From Tanypteryx hageni (Eukaryota; Arthropoda; Insecta; Odonata; Petaluridae), in NCBI GenBank assembly GCA_028673005.1, contig CM054115.1, forward strand, positions 6,059,501-6,123,500: a stretch of 64,000 nt of DNA. Reading direction: 5' to 3'. A model generated the notes under the pieces. That model was not told where the DNA came from, made no database searches, and was given only the letters and a program-made list of their open reading frames with translations. Numbering within the stretch: position 1 is the first letter of the stretch; every line of letters starts with the position of its first letter. The translations under genes and the position numbers were made by a program. Positions 1 through 12,465 of the stretch are shown here, piece after piece.

Positions 1-372
1 AAATTATTCCCAACATTACGGCTTATGACTGTCTGCATAGGATCTTTATTTCGCTTTATTCCATCAATTTCTTGCTTGGCATTCTCACCATTTGAGAGGG
101 AGGAGTTTTCTTCTGTGTATCTCTTTGAGGACATCCGTTGGGGCAGTTTGATATTAGCTTGGCTAGTTCCGTCCCAACCAAGAAAACATCCGCGTTAAGA
201 AACGAGAAAATTGATCAGCTAAGATAGTTCAGTGGTAGAACATCTGCCCGGCAAGTGGAAGACCCAGGTTCGATTCCCAGTCATAGCCGACTTTTTTCTC
301 GTTTCAAAATTATTCCCAACATTACAGCTCATGCCTGTCTGCATAGGATCTTTAGATCGCTTTATTCCATCA
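1..372 (+). repeat. tRNA-derived SINE, tandem/dimeric copy
   Basis: Bases 1-183 match the body of the same repeat unit seen at 27.7-28.2 kb, and a second unit with a complete tRNA-like head starts at 218. The unit runs tRNA-like head, a linker ending in CTCGTTTC, a body with ATTATTCCCAACATTAC, and an end near TTTATTCCATCA at 372. Period of the unit is about 305 bp, judged from the two heads at 27784 and 28090. The copy abuts a hAT transposase reading frame at about 373 and appears to have inserted into it. The left end lies outside the window. Confidence 0.8.
218..287 (+). repeat. tRNA-like SINE head with A and B boxes
   Basis: A 70-nt cloverleaf can be drawn: 7-bp acceptor stem with one mismatch, D arm with loop AGTGGTA, 5-bp anticodon stem, loop CCGGCAA, and a T arm with loop TTCGATT. 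The B box GGTTCGATTCC is perfect. The anticodon would read GGC (Ala), but the base before it is C, not the universal U33, and the same unit recurs as part of a longer repeat. I read it as a pol III-promoter SINE head, not a working tRNA gene. Confidence 0.75.
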
Positions 373-1196
373 GAATTGTCCAAAATAATCTTTAAAATAT
401 GCCGCCATTTTTCTTTTTCCAATTGAACTGTTTTGTCTATGGCATCATCAATACATCCCCCAATTTTTATTTTATTTTCTAAGCTCTTCCACATAAAAAA
501 ATTATCCCGATGAGCTGCTGAATTCTCATGATCAACAATTCTGTTCAAATACTTCGAGTCATGGAAACCCTTTAATCTACTGCATATGCATGAACATGCT
601 TCAGGAATATTTTTCGAAAATAAAATGCAAGGGAAGCAAAAAATTGACCTAGACATTATAGAGCAAATCAAACAATTAGATAGTTTCTTTAAAAACCAAA
701 CACCTGAAAATTTACGACCATCTTCTAATGTGGAATCTCAAAAGTCGGCATCTTTGCCTTGTTCAGGTCCGTGCTGAATTATTAACATTCTTATTCTATC
801 TGTAATGTGAGGCCAAGAGGGAGGATCGTTGAAGTTAATCGCAGAAGTTGAAATACCCATTTCTGTTGATGTAAAAACATTTGAAAATGAGTGACACTCT
901 TCATCAACACATTCACTGATTTTATGTTCTAGGATATCTGCAACTAAGGCGATGGATCTTCAGCGTGCTCTTCTTCATGGATGGACCTGGAATTTTCGTT
1001 TGTCTTTGGACTCATATCATTCGACTCAAGACACTTTAAAGATTCATTTGAACTTCCACTTGTAGACATTTGATGGCAATCGGATTGGGCGGTTTTTTTC
1101 TTTGTGCAAAAATAACCAACTTTGTTGCTCTGTTTCCGCAGCTTCATGCCTTTTTAGGTATTTTGCACCACTAGGTTTCTTAGAATTATGAGCCAT
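373..1196 (-). pseudogene. hAT transposase relic, ZMYM/TTF zinc-finger type, N-terminal half
   Basis: Starts at the ATG read from 1196 (MAHNSKKPSGAKYLKR) and continues, with stops and frame changes, into FCFPCILFSK, then HENSAAHRDNFFMWKSLE and LEKEKWRHILKIILD. These are the TTF-type zinc finger (Cys pairs plus the HxxH-like part) and the segment just after it in ZMYM-like hAT transposases. The family acts in the nucleus as a cut-and-paste transposase. The reading frame is broken by in-frame stops between 700 and 1150 and is cut at about 373 by the SINE. The catalytic part is not in the window. Confidence 0.8.
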
Positions 1197-1599
1197 AATG
1201 TATTCCTCCTAATATATTTTTAAAAATATTTTAGACAATTGTGTATTTGTAAAATGTTTTAATTGATTTGAAAATTTAAAAAAATTAATATTACAAAATT
1301 GTAATTGTAATTACTTACTGATTATAAGCAGAGTGTAAAATAATAAGATGGAATCCACTATAACAATATATGAACTCAACACAAAACAAATTGTTTACAA
1401 TATTATTTTCTCCAAGAGATTTAAATCATCAGCAACTGCGGAATTTTATAACTGTGAGACAAGTTGTCGGCGGGTTAGTTCACTTCTCATCTCGAAGTCG
1501 CCCGTCATGGCAAATGCAATTTTGTAACGCTCACGAGAAAGATGTGAAGGTATATCCAGCAACATTGTCTACTGTGGCAGTAACAAAGTGGCTAATTCT

Positions 1600-2879
1600 T
1601 AAGATGACCAGACGTCCTCCTTCGAGGAAGAGTCCTCCTTCGAGGAAGAGTCCTCCTTTTGAGGGGTCTGTCCTCCATTGAAAATAATTGTCCTTCTTGT
1701 CCTACTTTGCCAAAAAAATATATCCCGCTGTTTTTTTAAAGTAAGCATTACAATCATTAATTTTCAATCATTCTACAAATTTCAGTCTCTTAAGAAGCTT
1801 TCTATTTCAATAAATATATGTATATATGGTTTGAACAAATTTTGGCTCAGAAATTATAGTTTTCAAGTAATTTTTGTTTTATTTAGAATAAGCAATATTT
1901 TGGCTGGCAACAATACATCAAATCCCACTGATGGCATGGATGTCTGTTTTCTCCATACTGGCTTACATGTAACAATGGAATCAATGGTCTAAATATTTCC
2001 CTTAAAATAATAATTCAAATTATTATTACATTAAGGATATTTTTTGTTGAATCTTTAATGCTTTTTACTTGGTTTTAATTTGTCAATATTGGGATTGGAT
2101 TTTATCTCAAATGTCTAGAACACTTGTAATTACATAATGATAATGTTGAAAATGTTTAATTCACTTTTGAACTACAGTAATTGAAATTTATGTGATTTTA
2201 ATTATTATAATGTAAATCTAAATATATATCTCTTGTGCTACTGTGAAAAAATTGTTTCTAAATTTAAATGGAGGCATTCATTTTTTTTCTTCCAAGCTTA
2301 CAATGTATTTTAAATAATGGTAATACTTTATTCATTCCATGGGTTTATAATGTAAACATAGAGTAAGTCAAAGGTAAATATTATATCTATGCAAATTACA
2401 AGTTTAATAAATATGTAATAAAAATAATATAATCTGCCATAATTCAGAGGAAATAGTCATTCATGAGAATGAATTCATCAATAAGTAGTGTTTTACTCTT
2501 TTTAAAAATATTTCTATTTTGTCTAGGTTCATTATATCATTAGGAAGGGCATTATATAGTTTGCTACAGGAAAGATGAGGATTTCTTTTTGAGAGGTTTA
2601 GTTGATGGGATATTGTTTGAGTGTTATTTTTACATCTAGTTGAGTAGTTATGTATAGAGCAGTTTTGAGTGAATAGATGGAAATTTTCTTTGGTGAATGA
2701 AAAATATCGAATGCCATAAGCCTGATGGGCTCATTACAACTGTTATTTCATTCAAATAAATATGAAATAAGCCACGTAAATAGGTTTTTCCATCATCAAA
2801 TTTGTCCTCCCTTTGTCCTTTTTTGTTAAAAATAACTGCATTTGTACTCCATTTCGATAAAAGATATCTGGTCACCTTA
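1600..2879. mobile_element. hAT-type non-autonomous element with 7-bp target duplication
   Basis: Terminal sequences TAAGATGACCAG at 1600 and, inverted, TAAGGTGACCAG ending at 2879 differ by one base. TAATTCT flanks both sides (1593-1599 and 2880-2886). The left end carries a short tandem CCTCCTTCGAGGAAGAGT. No transposase is visible inside. The target-site length fits hAT (usually 8 bp) only approximately. Confidence 0.6.
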
Positions 2880-3065
2880 TAATTCTACAGGATGGAAAAT
2901 AATAAAGAGTAGCAAATATCAAATAGCGGTAATCAGTATGTGCGAAATTGTCAAAGTAATGAATATGTTTATAATATATTTTTATATTTACATGTTGCAT
3001 TCTGGCTTTGAGTTATTTAAAAAACTCACATAAATTGCTCTCAAAAGTGCATCAATTAATTATTG

Positions 3066-3152
3066 TTTTCTAATTTTCAAATAATTTTGGCCCCCCTCTC
3101 AAATACGGCGCCCGGGGCGAAGGCCCTGTTGCACCGCCCTAGTTCCGGCTCT
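3066..3152. repeat. hAT-type terminal sequence
   Basis: Read on the minus strand, this GC-rich stretch starts CAGAGCCGGAACTAGGG and continues into CGCCCCGGGCGCC. Ends of this form belong to ZMYM-type hAT elements. It may be the 5' end of the hAT relic at 373-1196, whose other end would be left of the window. A similar end occurs at 45720-45767. Confidence 0.5.
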
Positions 3153-5149
3153 GGTGCGGCCCCTTCATATTTTTAGGGTAGGCACCCCGCGAACCGCCCA
3201 CTAACACTGCGTGCCTGGCGTGAGATGAGTATGCGTTTTCTTCGGTAGGCGCAATATGCCGTGAATTTTATTTCCTCGATTTATAACCAAGGTATAATAA
3301 TATATAATATAATAAGCACGATATTTATCAGGTATTTTTTAAAATTCCTTGCCAGCTGTCAGTATTAAACCTAAATCACGTAAATTTCTATGTAAATAGA
3401 AGAGTGTCATTCATTCTCATAGAAAAAGGTGATGTAAGAGAATTAAAGAACTGAATTGCATATATTTTTCATTAAAAACAAACGAATTCTGTTAGATTGC
3501 CTTTTAATGCGTGATATGCTCAAATCACATTTTACCGTAAGTTCCTTTTACGTTACGCAATCCTAAAAGTATATGTACATACTTTTACTACTTTGTATAA
3601 AAGCCAAGAACACAATCTTGCGATGGAAATTTTTCACTAAACATCTGTTGGAGTCGTTCGTTTGTGCTTTCTGAAAGCTGTAAGTGATACATTTTATCCA
3701 CAAAAACGTGAGAGACGCTTCCATGTAACCTGGTCGCAGTGCGTCTGGTGACCTGTTTATTTTTGGTATTGTGTGATCTCCGAGGGATTTGACACGGGGA
3801 TCTATTTTGAGCATGAACAGTTTATGTTTAGTTATATAAAATTCGCTCTTTTTCTAGGTGAATAATGGCTGAGTTAGTGTAATTTTGCAAAATTAGCGAA
3901 AATTACACATTTTAAATTAAATAACTTGAGAAATTGCAACGGCTCAAAATTGAAAATTTCTGTGAGATCAAGATACTAGACTCCAAAATAGGCTTTTGAG
4001 TTGTCTCCATGTAATATAATGGCAATGGACGTGAATTTTTCACGTTTACGTACGTTAAAAAAATATAAATCTTTGAAGTCATTTCTTAAATATTTGCTTG
4101 TTGCCATAATTATAACATTAAACCCGGCTTCAGATAAATTATTTAACCGATATTGCTGTAAAATATCAAAATTTTGGAAGTGCGGACATGACACGAATTA
4201 CAGTTTTTTTCCAGATTTTTAGCTCTAAAAACGGGGATGCGGGCATTACCCGTGTGCAGGTATTAAACGAGTTAATACAATATATGACAATTATTTTTAA
4301 ATAATTATTTATTATGAATTTATTGGTGTACAACAGCTTCAAAAAACTAATGCTTTATGATGGAAAATCACAATTTTCTAATAACATTTGCGATGAAAAA
4401 ATGTATTATAAAATAAATGAGATATACAAAATATCATAAGTATTTCTGGTATATACTTGGTAAAATATTAATAGTGTATTACCTCGACATTTTCCTAAAA
4501 TTATGCTTGATTACGAAGATCTTTAATGATGATTGGCCAGCACAAAAGTAAACAAAATCGGAATACGAGTGTTATTACGATTCAGTAGCGGCACCGCCGC
4601 AGCTTCAGGCATATAACTGGTGCCAACAGCAAAATACAGAATAACAAATGACTAACGATAGCTAAAGTTAAAGTTGTCGTGAACCTAATCTAACCAAATC
4701 TCAAGCAAAAATCCATCCAAAGCGAACCCAATCCTGCACATTTCAACAGTAACGTTAACAAGTTTAAAATTCCAATGTCACTGCAAAAGACTGTGGAATT
4801 GCGGCAAACCAATGTAAAAAAAGATAATAAAAGTGAATGATTGAAATATAAATAAAGTTAATAAATGTATAAATAACAACAATTTATCTTTAATTAGAGT
4901 GGAATGACTATCACTGAACAGAGAGTGAAGTATGAATGAAGGTAAGTGAGAAAAGTGCTGGGACCATAATCAAGGACTATAGCATTTAGGAGCATTATTT
5001 TTTTAAATTTCAAAAATTAAAATTTTAGTACCGAGATGTCGACAGTGCTATTCCGAATTGCGCTAAAAAAACATGCGCTAAACTAGGTATACCTGTACGA
5101 CCCTAAATATGACATGTTAACCAAAATAAACTTGCTAATCTTCTCCATT
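3153..5149. other. No recognisable gene
   Basis: AT-rich sequence. Short open frames on both strands (for example 3563-3814 and 3976-4222) overlap each other and show no family motif. I see no convincing exon or element ends here. Confidence 0.5.
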
Positions 5150-5500
5150 AACCTCAAGATCCAATTCCATTTCTACACAAATCAGGTATTTACAAGATAT
5201 TTTGCAGTAATTGTGAAAAAGTATACATTGGACAAACTAAATGCAAATTAGAAACATGCTTCAAAGAACACCTTGCACATTTTAAACGCAATAGATTTAA
5301 CAACTCAAGCATAGCCACACACATTATAGAAACCAGTCATCCCATCACTATCAACAACTTAACCCTGTAAAACAAGTAAACAATGTACACAAATTAGATG
5401 CATATGAAACATTGTACATACACAAATACCAACAGACGGCAATGAATAATGACTGAGGTCCCCTTCCCCATTTCCCTCTCTGCAGTCTCTAACCATTGAC
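5150..5500 (+). pseudogene. Penelope-like element, GIY-YIG endonuclease fragment
   Basis: From 5179 the frame reads KSGIYKIFCSNCEKVYIGQT, which holds the GIY and YIG signature and the cysteine pair typical of Penelope-like endonucleases. It continues through FKEHLAHFKRNRFNNSS and THIIETSHP to a stop at 5368. After a frame change, further family-like text runs to about 5500. This domain nicks target DNA for retrotransposition and normally follows the reverse transcriptase; no RT lies directly upstream, so this is a 5'-truncated copy. Confidence 0.85.
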
Positions 5501-5859
5501 ATCCCTCCCCCACTTTTACATTGTTAAATACGCCATACGATTTTCTGCCCCCTTCATTCACTTTCATCTACTAATGATGAGAGCTTCATACATATAGAAT
5601 TAGAATCTTTTCCTCTTTAAAAATTTTTTGAGATCTGTGCGATTGAGTATGAGTGTGTGTATGGTTGCTTGAATTAGTCTATTTGGTCCCTGTCATTGTC
5701 GTGAGATGCATAAACCACCAGATGTGTTTTAGATACCAAGCCCCTGGCATGAAAAGATTTTTCCATAAACTTAATATTTTGTTTCCTCTAAAAAAATTTT
5801 TTTGAGATTCGTAAGATTAGGAGCTGTAGTAAACTCTCTTGTTTAATGAAGTTTGAACA

Positions 5860-7892
5860 GCTTCATTGTTCTTCTTTCTTTAGACCTCTCTGTAACAGGA
5901 ACATTGATCCCTCAGGCCTTGTATCACTGAGGAGCTGTGCTGAGAATGTGGTTCATGTTCCTCCAAAAGGGTGATGGCAGCTTCCAAATGTTTGAAGACT
6001 AGAACAGTGGTAGATAAGACCATCTTTTGAGGAGTTTCTTCAACAGTTACACCCTTTGAGTCAGCAACCTTGTGCTCCTCTACTTGAAGCAGCTCTTCAT
6101 TATTGAACCTCTCTGAACACAAAGCCAGAAACTCCTCAGTATCCTCCTTGCTCGTGTTCCATCCCAACAACTTTTTCAATTAAGCCTTCAATTGTTTCCG
6201 TAAATCCTTGAGAATCAGGGACTAAATTAGGGCACAATTTCTAACAAATGCTACTCAAGTTCACTTGGCTGACATCTTTTCATGCAGCTTCAATGTTTTG
6301 CACAGCATGAAAAATATTGAAGGCCTTCCTAAAATCCTTCCTTTCCAGTAGCTGGTACGGCCTGTGCATAGGTGTGCTGCAGATAGCATGCCTCGGTGGA
6401 AGAAATGACCCACTGGTCCATTGGCTGCAGCAAAGAGGTGGTATTTGGTGGCAAAAAAATCACTTGAACTTCTGGGTAAAAAATCATCCAAGAAACAAGG
6501 TTGGTCTGGAGAATTGTCTACCACTAGCAAAGCTTTAAATGCAAGGATATTTCTGGCACAATAATTACGCACATAAGGCACAAAGTAATCAGAGAACCAT
6601 TCCTCAAAAACACTCCCTTTCACCCAAGCGTTAGGTTTTGACTTCCATATTACTGGCAGTGTCTCCTTTCCATGGCATTTTAATGCCCTAGGGTTGGCAG
6701 AGTGGTAAACAAGCAAAGGTCTTATCTTGGAATCTCCCTCAGCATTAGCCCCAAGCAAAAGAGTAAGTCTAGCCTTCGCAACTTTAAAACCTGGCAAAAC
6801 TTTTTCTTCTCGAGAAATATAGGTTCTGTTGGGCATTCTCTTCCAGAAGAAGCTGGTTTCGTCTAAGTTGAAGATTTGCTTTACACAGTATCCACCCTCC
6901 TGAATTATTTCAGTGAAATGTTTGGGAAAATTATCAGCTGCATCAAAATCAGCAGTAGCCGACTCACCAGACACTTTAAGGTTATATAAATTTGCCCTAG
7001 CTTTGAAATGCATGAACCAACCCTTGCAGCGAATGTTTCCTCCTTGGAGCTCTCGCTGTATTTTTCTTTTAGATGTTGAAGTTTTATTTTGAATGGTGAT
7101 TAAATTCACTGGTGTATGACACTGTGTTTGATCTTCGATCCACAAAATTAGGAGTTTTTCAACTTTGGCAATCAATCCACTATGTTGCCTTATTGTTTTT
7201 ACCTGCAGTCGAGCTGAGCCCTTCACTAGTTCCAAAATCTATCTTTGTCTTTTAATATTGTCGCCACAGTAGTACAGAGGATTTTCAAAACTTCCTATTT
7301 CTGAGTTTGATTCTCCTTTTATGGATCGCTTAATGTCAAATTTCACCTCCATAGTAATGGGTGTCCTTTCTCTCTCAGGAGCAACACCATCACTGTCATT
7401 TTTCTACTTTGTACTAGCCATTTCCAAGGGTAAACAGGAAATGAATTAGTAGACTCAGCACTGTTATTAGATTTACCTCCTAAGACCAACTGAGCAGGCA
7501 TTTCCTCTTCATTTATCTTGCAAGGGGAAGTGAATAGTCACTGCCGTTACTTTGTGGAAATTCATCAAATTTGGGGAAAGAAATGTCTTTGTATCCATTT
7601 CTACTAGATAAGCTTTTATTCAAATTAATCCGGTTACAGTGTTTGGGCATCAGCTGTCAGTTAAGTGAGTTGAACGTCAGAAAGTGAAATTTCAAGCCTT
7701 AAAGATTAAATGAAAAAGAAAGTTGTAAATTTCCACTAACAATTTTAATATACAAATTTACAAGTTTCTTTTTCATTTAAATGGAATCTTTCCACAAAGT
7801 GGAGCCTTCCCAAGTGGACTTTGTCCTTAAAGATTATGCATCGGATAAGCAAATCGTCGGAAAGTGAACCATTGCAAAACGAGGACTCCCTG
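5860..7892 (-). mobile_element. Tigger (pogo-type) element, 5' end preserved
   Basis: The transposase relic at 5880-7235 is followed at 7861-7892 by a sequence that reads on the minus strand CAGGGAGTCCTCGTTTTGC, which looks like a Tigger terminal repeat. The matching left end is not seen, so the 3' end is probably lost near the Penelope fragment. Confidence 0.5.
5880..7235 (-). pseudogene. Tigger/pogo transposase relic (CENP-B-like, DDE)
   Basis: A 324-codon frame begins at 7235. After a CENP-B-type HTH region (GWFMHFKARANLYNLKVSGE) it shows the first catalytic Asp in FNLDETSFFWKRMPNRTY and the second in LLVVDNSPDQP. The third, in QPMDQWVIS, lies near 6415 in another frame, so a frameshift separates the second and third acidic residues. 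The C-terminal part (5880-6179) reads LLGWNTSKEDTEEFLAL and FNNEELLQVEEH, as in TIGD1-type proteins. It has several breaks and cannot make an active enzyme. Confidence 0.9.
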
Positions 7893-8927
7893 TTATAACA
7901 ACCACTGCAATAAAATATTTAAGGAAAGGTTCCTTTTTCATTACTGACTCTTCCTGACTTACGGATTTCTGGCTTTACGGATTTAATTTGCCATGAATGT
8001 TTTTAAAATGTCGAGACTCAGAAATATTACATAAGTGCATAATGTAAGCAAGTGGTATTTGGGAACTACTTGCGATCGCATTCGGAAGAAAGCATTAAGC
8101 AGGGCACCCACTAGTTTGGATCTGATCGGATCTTATTAGATCGAATGGATCAGGCATATGTCCACCCATTAATCGGAACAAAAAAACATCAGACCGTTCG
8201 GGCTTCTCAGTCATCATAGATAGTTCAGACAAGGAGGTTAATGCTCCAAGTTTGGCATGCTATGAATTACAAAAAAAAGTTCCTCTAGATTTTGGGTGCA
8301 TGAGATTTGTTCCAAAAGTAACCAGTATTAAGACTTTCATTATCTTTTTCCTGATTTGTTGAGAGATGATTAGAAATCCTTCAAGTATTTCTGAATGTCT
8401 TGCGGAAAACTCTTCGAGCTTCTAGACATTTTACATAATGTTTATCCCTTGTATAGTATATATATTATATATATATTGAAATAACCATGTACTATCTTTA
8501 TCAATGATCCTTCATTCATTTTGAGAAAACAAACGAAGTAAGGTAGCATTCAACCACATTTATGCAAGCAGAGCAACTACTGACAACAATGCGATGCAAT
8601 CCATAACTTCGTGATCACTCAGGTATTTCCGCATTATATTACTTACCCTTTTCGCTCTCAAGGGTTTTGACACTTTTCATCCCAGAAAGCTCAGACCTAT
8701 TTCTTGAAAATTTCATGCATTTCTCAAAATTTTTTTGCGAGTGTAGTTTTTGCTCTAGAAAATCAAAACTTTTCATGGTAGTGGATAATAAATTTTAGTT
8801 GGATAACAAAACTTTTACATACTTTTATTATCTATATAAAAAATAAAAGTTTAAAAAAAGGTTTTTTAAGAAAAAAATTCATTTTCAATGTTATATAAAT
8901 TCATAACTTCTATATATAACATATTAT

Positions 8928-8932
<5 letters not shown>

Positions 8933-8970
<38 letters not shown>

Positions 8971-9011
8971 ATATATATATACACACACATACACATACAC
9001 ACACACACAAA

Positions 9012-9103
<92 letters not shown>

Positions 9104-9115
9104 ATGTATATATAT
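8933..9115. repeat. TA microsatellite with CA/TG interruptions
   Basis: Nearly pure (TA)n with short ACACAC and TGTGTG blocks. It generates meaningless open frames of alternating Tyr and Ile on both strands. Confidence 0.95.
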
Positions 9116-9193
9116 ATTCTGAAAGTGTATTTTATATATTACAACAGATCCAAATTTCAATCTAATATACCAATTTAAACAAGAGATATAGAA

Positions 9194-9740
9194 TATTATG
9201 TGAAAAGCGCGTCTCACCTCATCAGCATTTGTACTTGGCCAAACAATCTCCATGTAAGCTTTTACTGCATCTACTGCAGACAGTCCTTGATCTTCTTCTT
9301 TTACCCTTAGTGCTACAAACACAACAATTGGCTTATTTTTTCCCATCTAGTTTGTACACACCCACTTTTGCTCTTTCTTCCCTCACTGAAAGCCAGTTGT
9401 TACCTAAATGCTCAATTATATTTACTACATATGATAGTCTCGACTGCAGTTTTCCAGGTCCTTTGAACAGCTAAAAGGGACTCCGTAAAAAACAGGTAAA
9501 AATATGCAATAGCAGGAGCATCTGATAGAGGTGCGTGTTTTGGACCAACCATCTCCTGGAAGAGATGACGTATGTGATGAGTTTGTTCTGGTTCTTCAAC
9601 GTCTTTCCATCCTTCATCCACTGGGTTGGATTCAACCTCACTGTCTGTTATTTCTGGGACACATTCAATGTCACTTTCGGATCCTAAATCACTTCTGGAG
9701 AAAAGAGCGATTCACCGTCATCTGACACACTGTCTAAATA
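9194..9740 (-). pseudogene. piggyBac transposase relic: N-terminus joined to C-terminal Cys-rich domain
   Basis: The first part carries the N-terminal signature GPKHAPLSDAPAIAYFYLFF. Within about 60 codons it changes into a C-terminal cysteine-rich domain: [14 protein letters not shown], then [17 protein letters not shown], ending in two stops near 9194. All zinc-ligand positions (C-x2-C, C-x2-C, H-x2-C) are present. The whole DDD catalytic core is missing, so this is an internal deletion. A stop precedes the Cys-rich part. Its N-terminus closely resembles the relic at 55385-55855, so the two are one family. Confidence 0.8.
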
Positions 9741-10492
9741 ATCCACAATCCAATTTTCATGATTTTTCATGAAGGGTCTGCCATAATGAGTTCCTGAGAT
9801 TTTCGGAATTTATATTAGCTACAGTCAGCAAATTTTATAACACCAATAAAAAGTCTCCAAAGCAAACAAAAGGAATAACTGGTTGAGATAAATTTACAGG
9901 CGCACTAAATAGAAAATTTATCAGAAGAATAAAACACATCCTCTTGGTAACCGTCTGCATGACCAACTAGATGAAATACTGTCCCAGTTGCAAGGGGAAA
10001 CGATGGAAAATGTATGCATATGCAAAAATATAAAAATCTGATAACTGATATACAATGATTACGTGAAGACCGCTGACAATGTTAACCCGTAGGTAGCAAG
10101 ATTGATACACGGGAGAAAAATAAAAAAATCCAAAGAAATCCTCAGAAGACTTCGGTAGACATTTTGTTACATACAGTGTATCAGCTTTCGATCGATAACA
10201 TTGTGATGAAAATGCAGAGACAGGCAATGATAATGAAAGTCAGTGGTCTAAGTGTGCGTTATCTACAGACGTGAAACGCGAATCATTATTTGAATGGCAA
10301 CTCGCCACCAATGTGTTGCGTCAGATGGGTGCGGAGATAAGACAAATAAATGTGCTTAGGAAAAATACTCAAGTTATAAAAAAAGACTACTATTTTAATA
10401 ATAAATATAAACTAATATATTATCTTCGACTTCATAGGAATTATAATGCAAAAAATGTAATACAAAGTTTTTTAAATGGGTTTAAATTTAGA

Positions 10493-10550
10493 GCCGATAT
10501 ATCGGCAGGTTGAGTGATTTAAGGCAACCAAGGGAAGCCGATATACCGGC
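10493..10550. promoter_or_regulatory. Paired subterminal palindromes of piggyBac A
   Basis: GCCGATATATCGGC (10493-10506, perfect) and GCCGATATACCGGC (10537-10550) have centres 44 bp apart. The outer one is centred 25.5 bp from the TTAA. By analogy with piggyBac internal repeats I infer they are transposase-binding sites. The same motif and spacing occur at 56381-56437. Confidence 0.55.
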
Positions 10551-11668
10551 CCCTTGAGCATCTAAGGGTTAAAATTGTTCATGGGATGTTCAATATATAA
10601 CAGCACCTTGTGGCATTGCTACAGAATTTTTTCTAACTGAAATAACTGATTCCATCTTATTTATGTCCGAAAAATGTCCTAAAACTCAACACTCTGATGT
10701 TAAATTATTTTCCATTATTTATTATTTTCTTTTCAATATATTTTTATATAAAAGTTTTACAGTTATTTCTTGGAATAGAAAAGGAAATATTTCCGTAACT
10801 TTCAATGCTAGCCTGTACTGTACATAAGAAGAGGCACTTCCGACTTATGGAATTTTCGACTTACGAATGGATTTCAGGAAAGTAACCCATCCATAAGTCA
10901 GGGAGTGTCAGTATATATATTTGTCCAAACAAAGATATTATTCATGAGAAATGTTACAGTGTGTCATCTATACACTTACACAACCTATGAAAATTTTTAG
11001 GTGCAAGTAATCTACTAGGTGTGTGTTATTTACAATAAAATATGGTATTTAGTTCTGACCGCCAATTATAGTACAACCTCATTAGTACAAATTTCAAGCG
11101 ACTGAAAATTTCATGATTTGTGTTAATGAGGTTTGCAAAAATGAGTTTGTTATAACAAGGAACATACATATACCTAGGTTTTTGCAGTGGATTGAATAAC
11201 ACTACTTATAAACTAGAATTCTGTATTAACTGAGTATGCATTATCAAAATTTAACTGTACTTTCAAACATTTGTTTCTGGTTCAGATATGTTGAAGATAT
11301 TTTGTACCTTTGGACCAGAAGTAATCACCAACTTGACATTTTCTTATCTTTCCTTTACTCCCTACATCCCTTCTTAAACTACACCTTAGAAAAAGAAACT
11401 AACGGACATCTTAATTTTCTAGACCTAACCACCACCATCTCCAACAATAGACATCTTCTCCATCTTCCGGAAACCTACATATACTGACCATGTTATTCAT
11501 AATTCCTCACCCCACCCTATCCACCACAAACATGCACCTCCATTCCATAATCCACTGCCTTCTAAATACCCCCTTAATAAAATATCCTTCAAATCAGAGC
11601 TTAACACCATAAAACAAATAGCAATAAACAACACCGACAATAGTGGATTAACCGCTTCCCTGATTACC

Positions 11669-11724
11669 CCGAGTATACTCGGATCGAGGCGAGGGTCAAA
11701 TTCTGACAAGCACGAGTATACTCG
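11669..11724. promoter_or_regulatory. Paired subterminal palindromes of piggyBac B
   Basis: CCGAGTATACTCGG (11669-11682) and CGAGTATACTCG (11713-11724) are centred 43 bp apart, the first 24.5 bp from the TTAA. No equivalent pair is visible at the other end, so the arrangement is one-sided, at the 5' end. Confidence 0.55.
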
Positions 11725-12321
11725 GGCCGCTGTATTTTTTTCCTTTCCTTTAGAAACACAACCGAGTTTTTTCGATCCTTCGTAGTAGTTTACGTTCCGA
11801 CCGTTAGAGGTCACTCAGAGAGACAGATTAGATTTCTTGGAGGGTTTCTCGAAGCGGGTTCTTCGAAATATCGGAGTACTGAACTCACACGGTCATTTGC
11901 ACCGCTGATGCCAAAATTTCTCTTTACAACCCAGTTGCTTCAATTGCTACTCCAGATGTTCTTTACCCTACCAAGGACACTTTCCATTGCTAGGTCATTC
12001 GCTCTGAGAGGGTTTTCCCCACCCACCCTTTCTTTCCATTGCTAGGTCATTCGCCCTGAGAGGGTTTTGCCCACCCACTCTTTCGTTCCTCAGTTCCTGG
12101 AAGGTCCTTTGCCTTCCCTACTTGGTGATGCCCCTCAAGATAAGTATGCATCCTTTAGGATCGGCCTTTTGAAGACATTTTCGGATCAGTTATTCGTGCA
12201 GCTTTCGAGTGAATATGTCTAGCAGTTTTCCTTCCGTTTGTGCTCCGTAGCATTTTTATTTTTCTCTTGTTTTTGTTGTTATATTCTGTTACCTTGTTAC
12301 TACTACTGAAAAGAAGAAGAA

Positions 12322-12465
12322 CCCCACGAAGCATTGTGTGGACGAAAGCGAGACGCCCGGGGAAAGCAGATAAGGAAAGACAGCCGTTTCTACTGTGCGA
12401 CGTGTAATGTTCCGTTATGCGTGGTGCCGTGTTTTAGAATTTATCATTCAAGTTCAAATATATGA
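12322..12465 (+). pseudogene. piggyBac C-terminal cysteine-rich domain
   Basis: The frame ALCGRKRDARGKQIRKDSRF runs into YCATCNVPLCVVPCFRIYH, then a stop. This is the Cys-rich domain that closes PGBD-type piggyBac transposases (C-x2-C, LC-x3-CF-x3-H). It binds the subterminal repeats in the family. The rest of the transposase has been deleted from the element. Confidence 0.8.

Larger units (their letters stand above)
8643..10572 (-). mobile_element. piggyBac element A, internally deleted
   Basis: The right end is TTAA at 10569-10572, reading inward on the minus strand TTAACCCTTAGATGCTC. Two palindromes lie just inside it. The proposed left end near 8643 (TTACCCTTTTCGCTCTCAAG) resembles the right end but has lost the exact TTAA, so the boundary is tentative. 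The coding remnant sits between, along with a long TA microsatellite. Confidence 0.55.
7944..10911. mobile_element. Tigger/mariner-type MITE hosting a piggyBac insertion
   Basis: Inverted ends CTGACTCTTCCTGACTTACG (from 7944) and, inverted, CTGACACTCCCTGACTTATG (ending 10911) match closely, each flanked by TA. Without the piggyBac at 8643-10572 it would be about 1.0 kb. No transposase of its own is visible. Confidence 0.6.

Noticed and set aside
218..287. Functional tRNA-Ala(GGC) gene
   Set aside because: Lacks U33, is part of a repeated SINE unit with four copies, and lies in transposon debris.
8924..9346. 140-codon and 78-codon frames of alternating Tyr/Ile on both strands
   Set aside because: They translate the TA microsatellite; only the first codons of the minus frame overlap a piggyBac relic, in the wrong frame.
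11497..11814. 105-codon minus frame
   Set aside because: Spans the border of Penelope and TTAA element B, so it cannot be an old gene.
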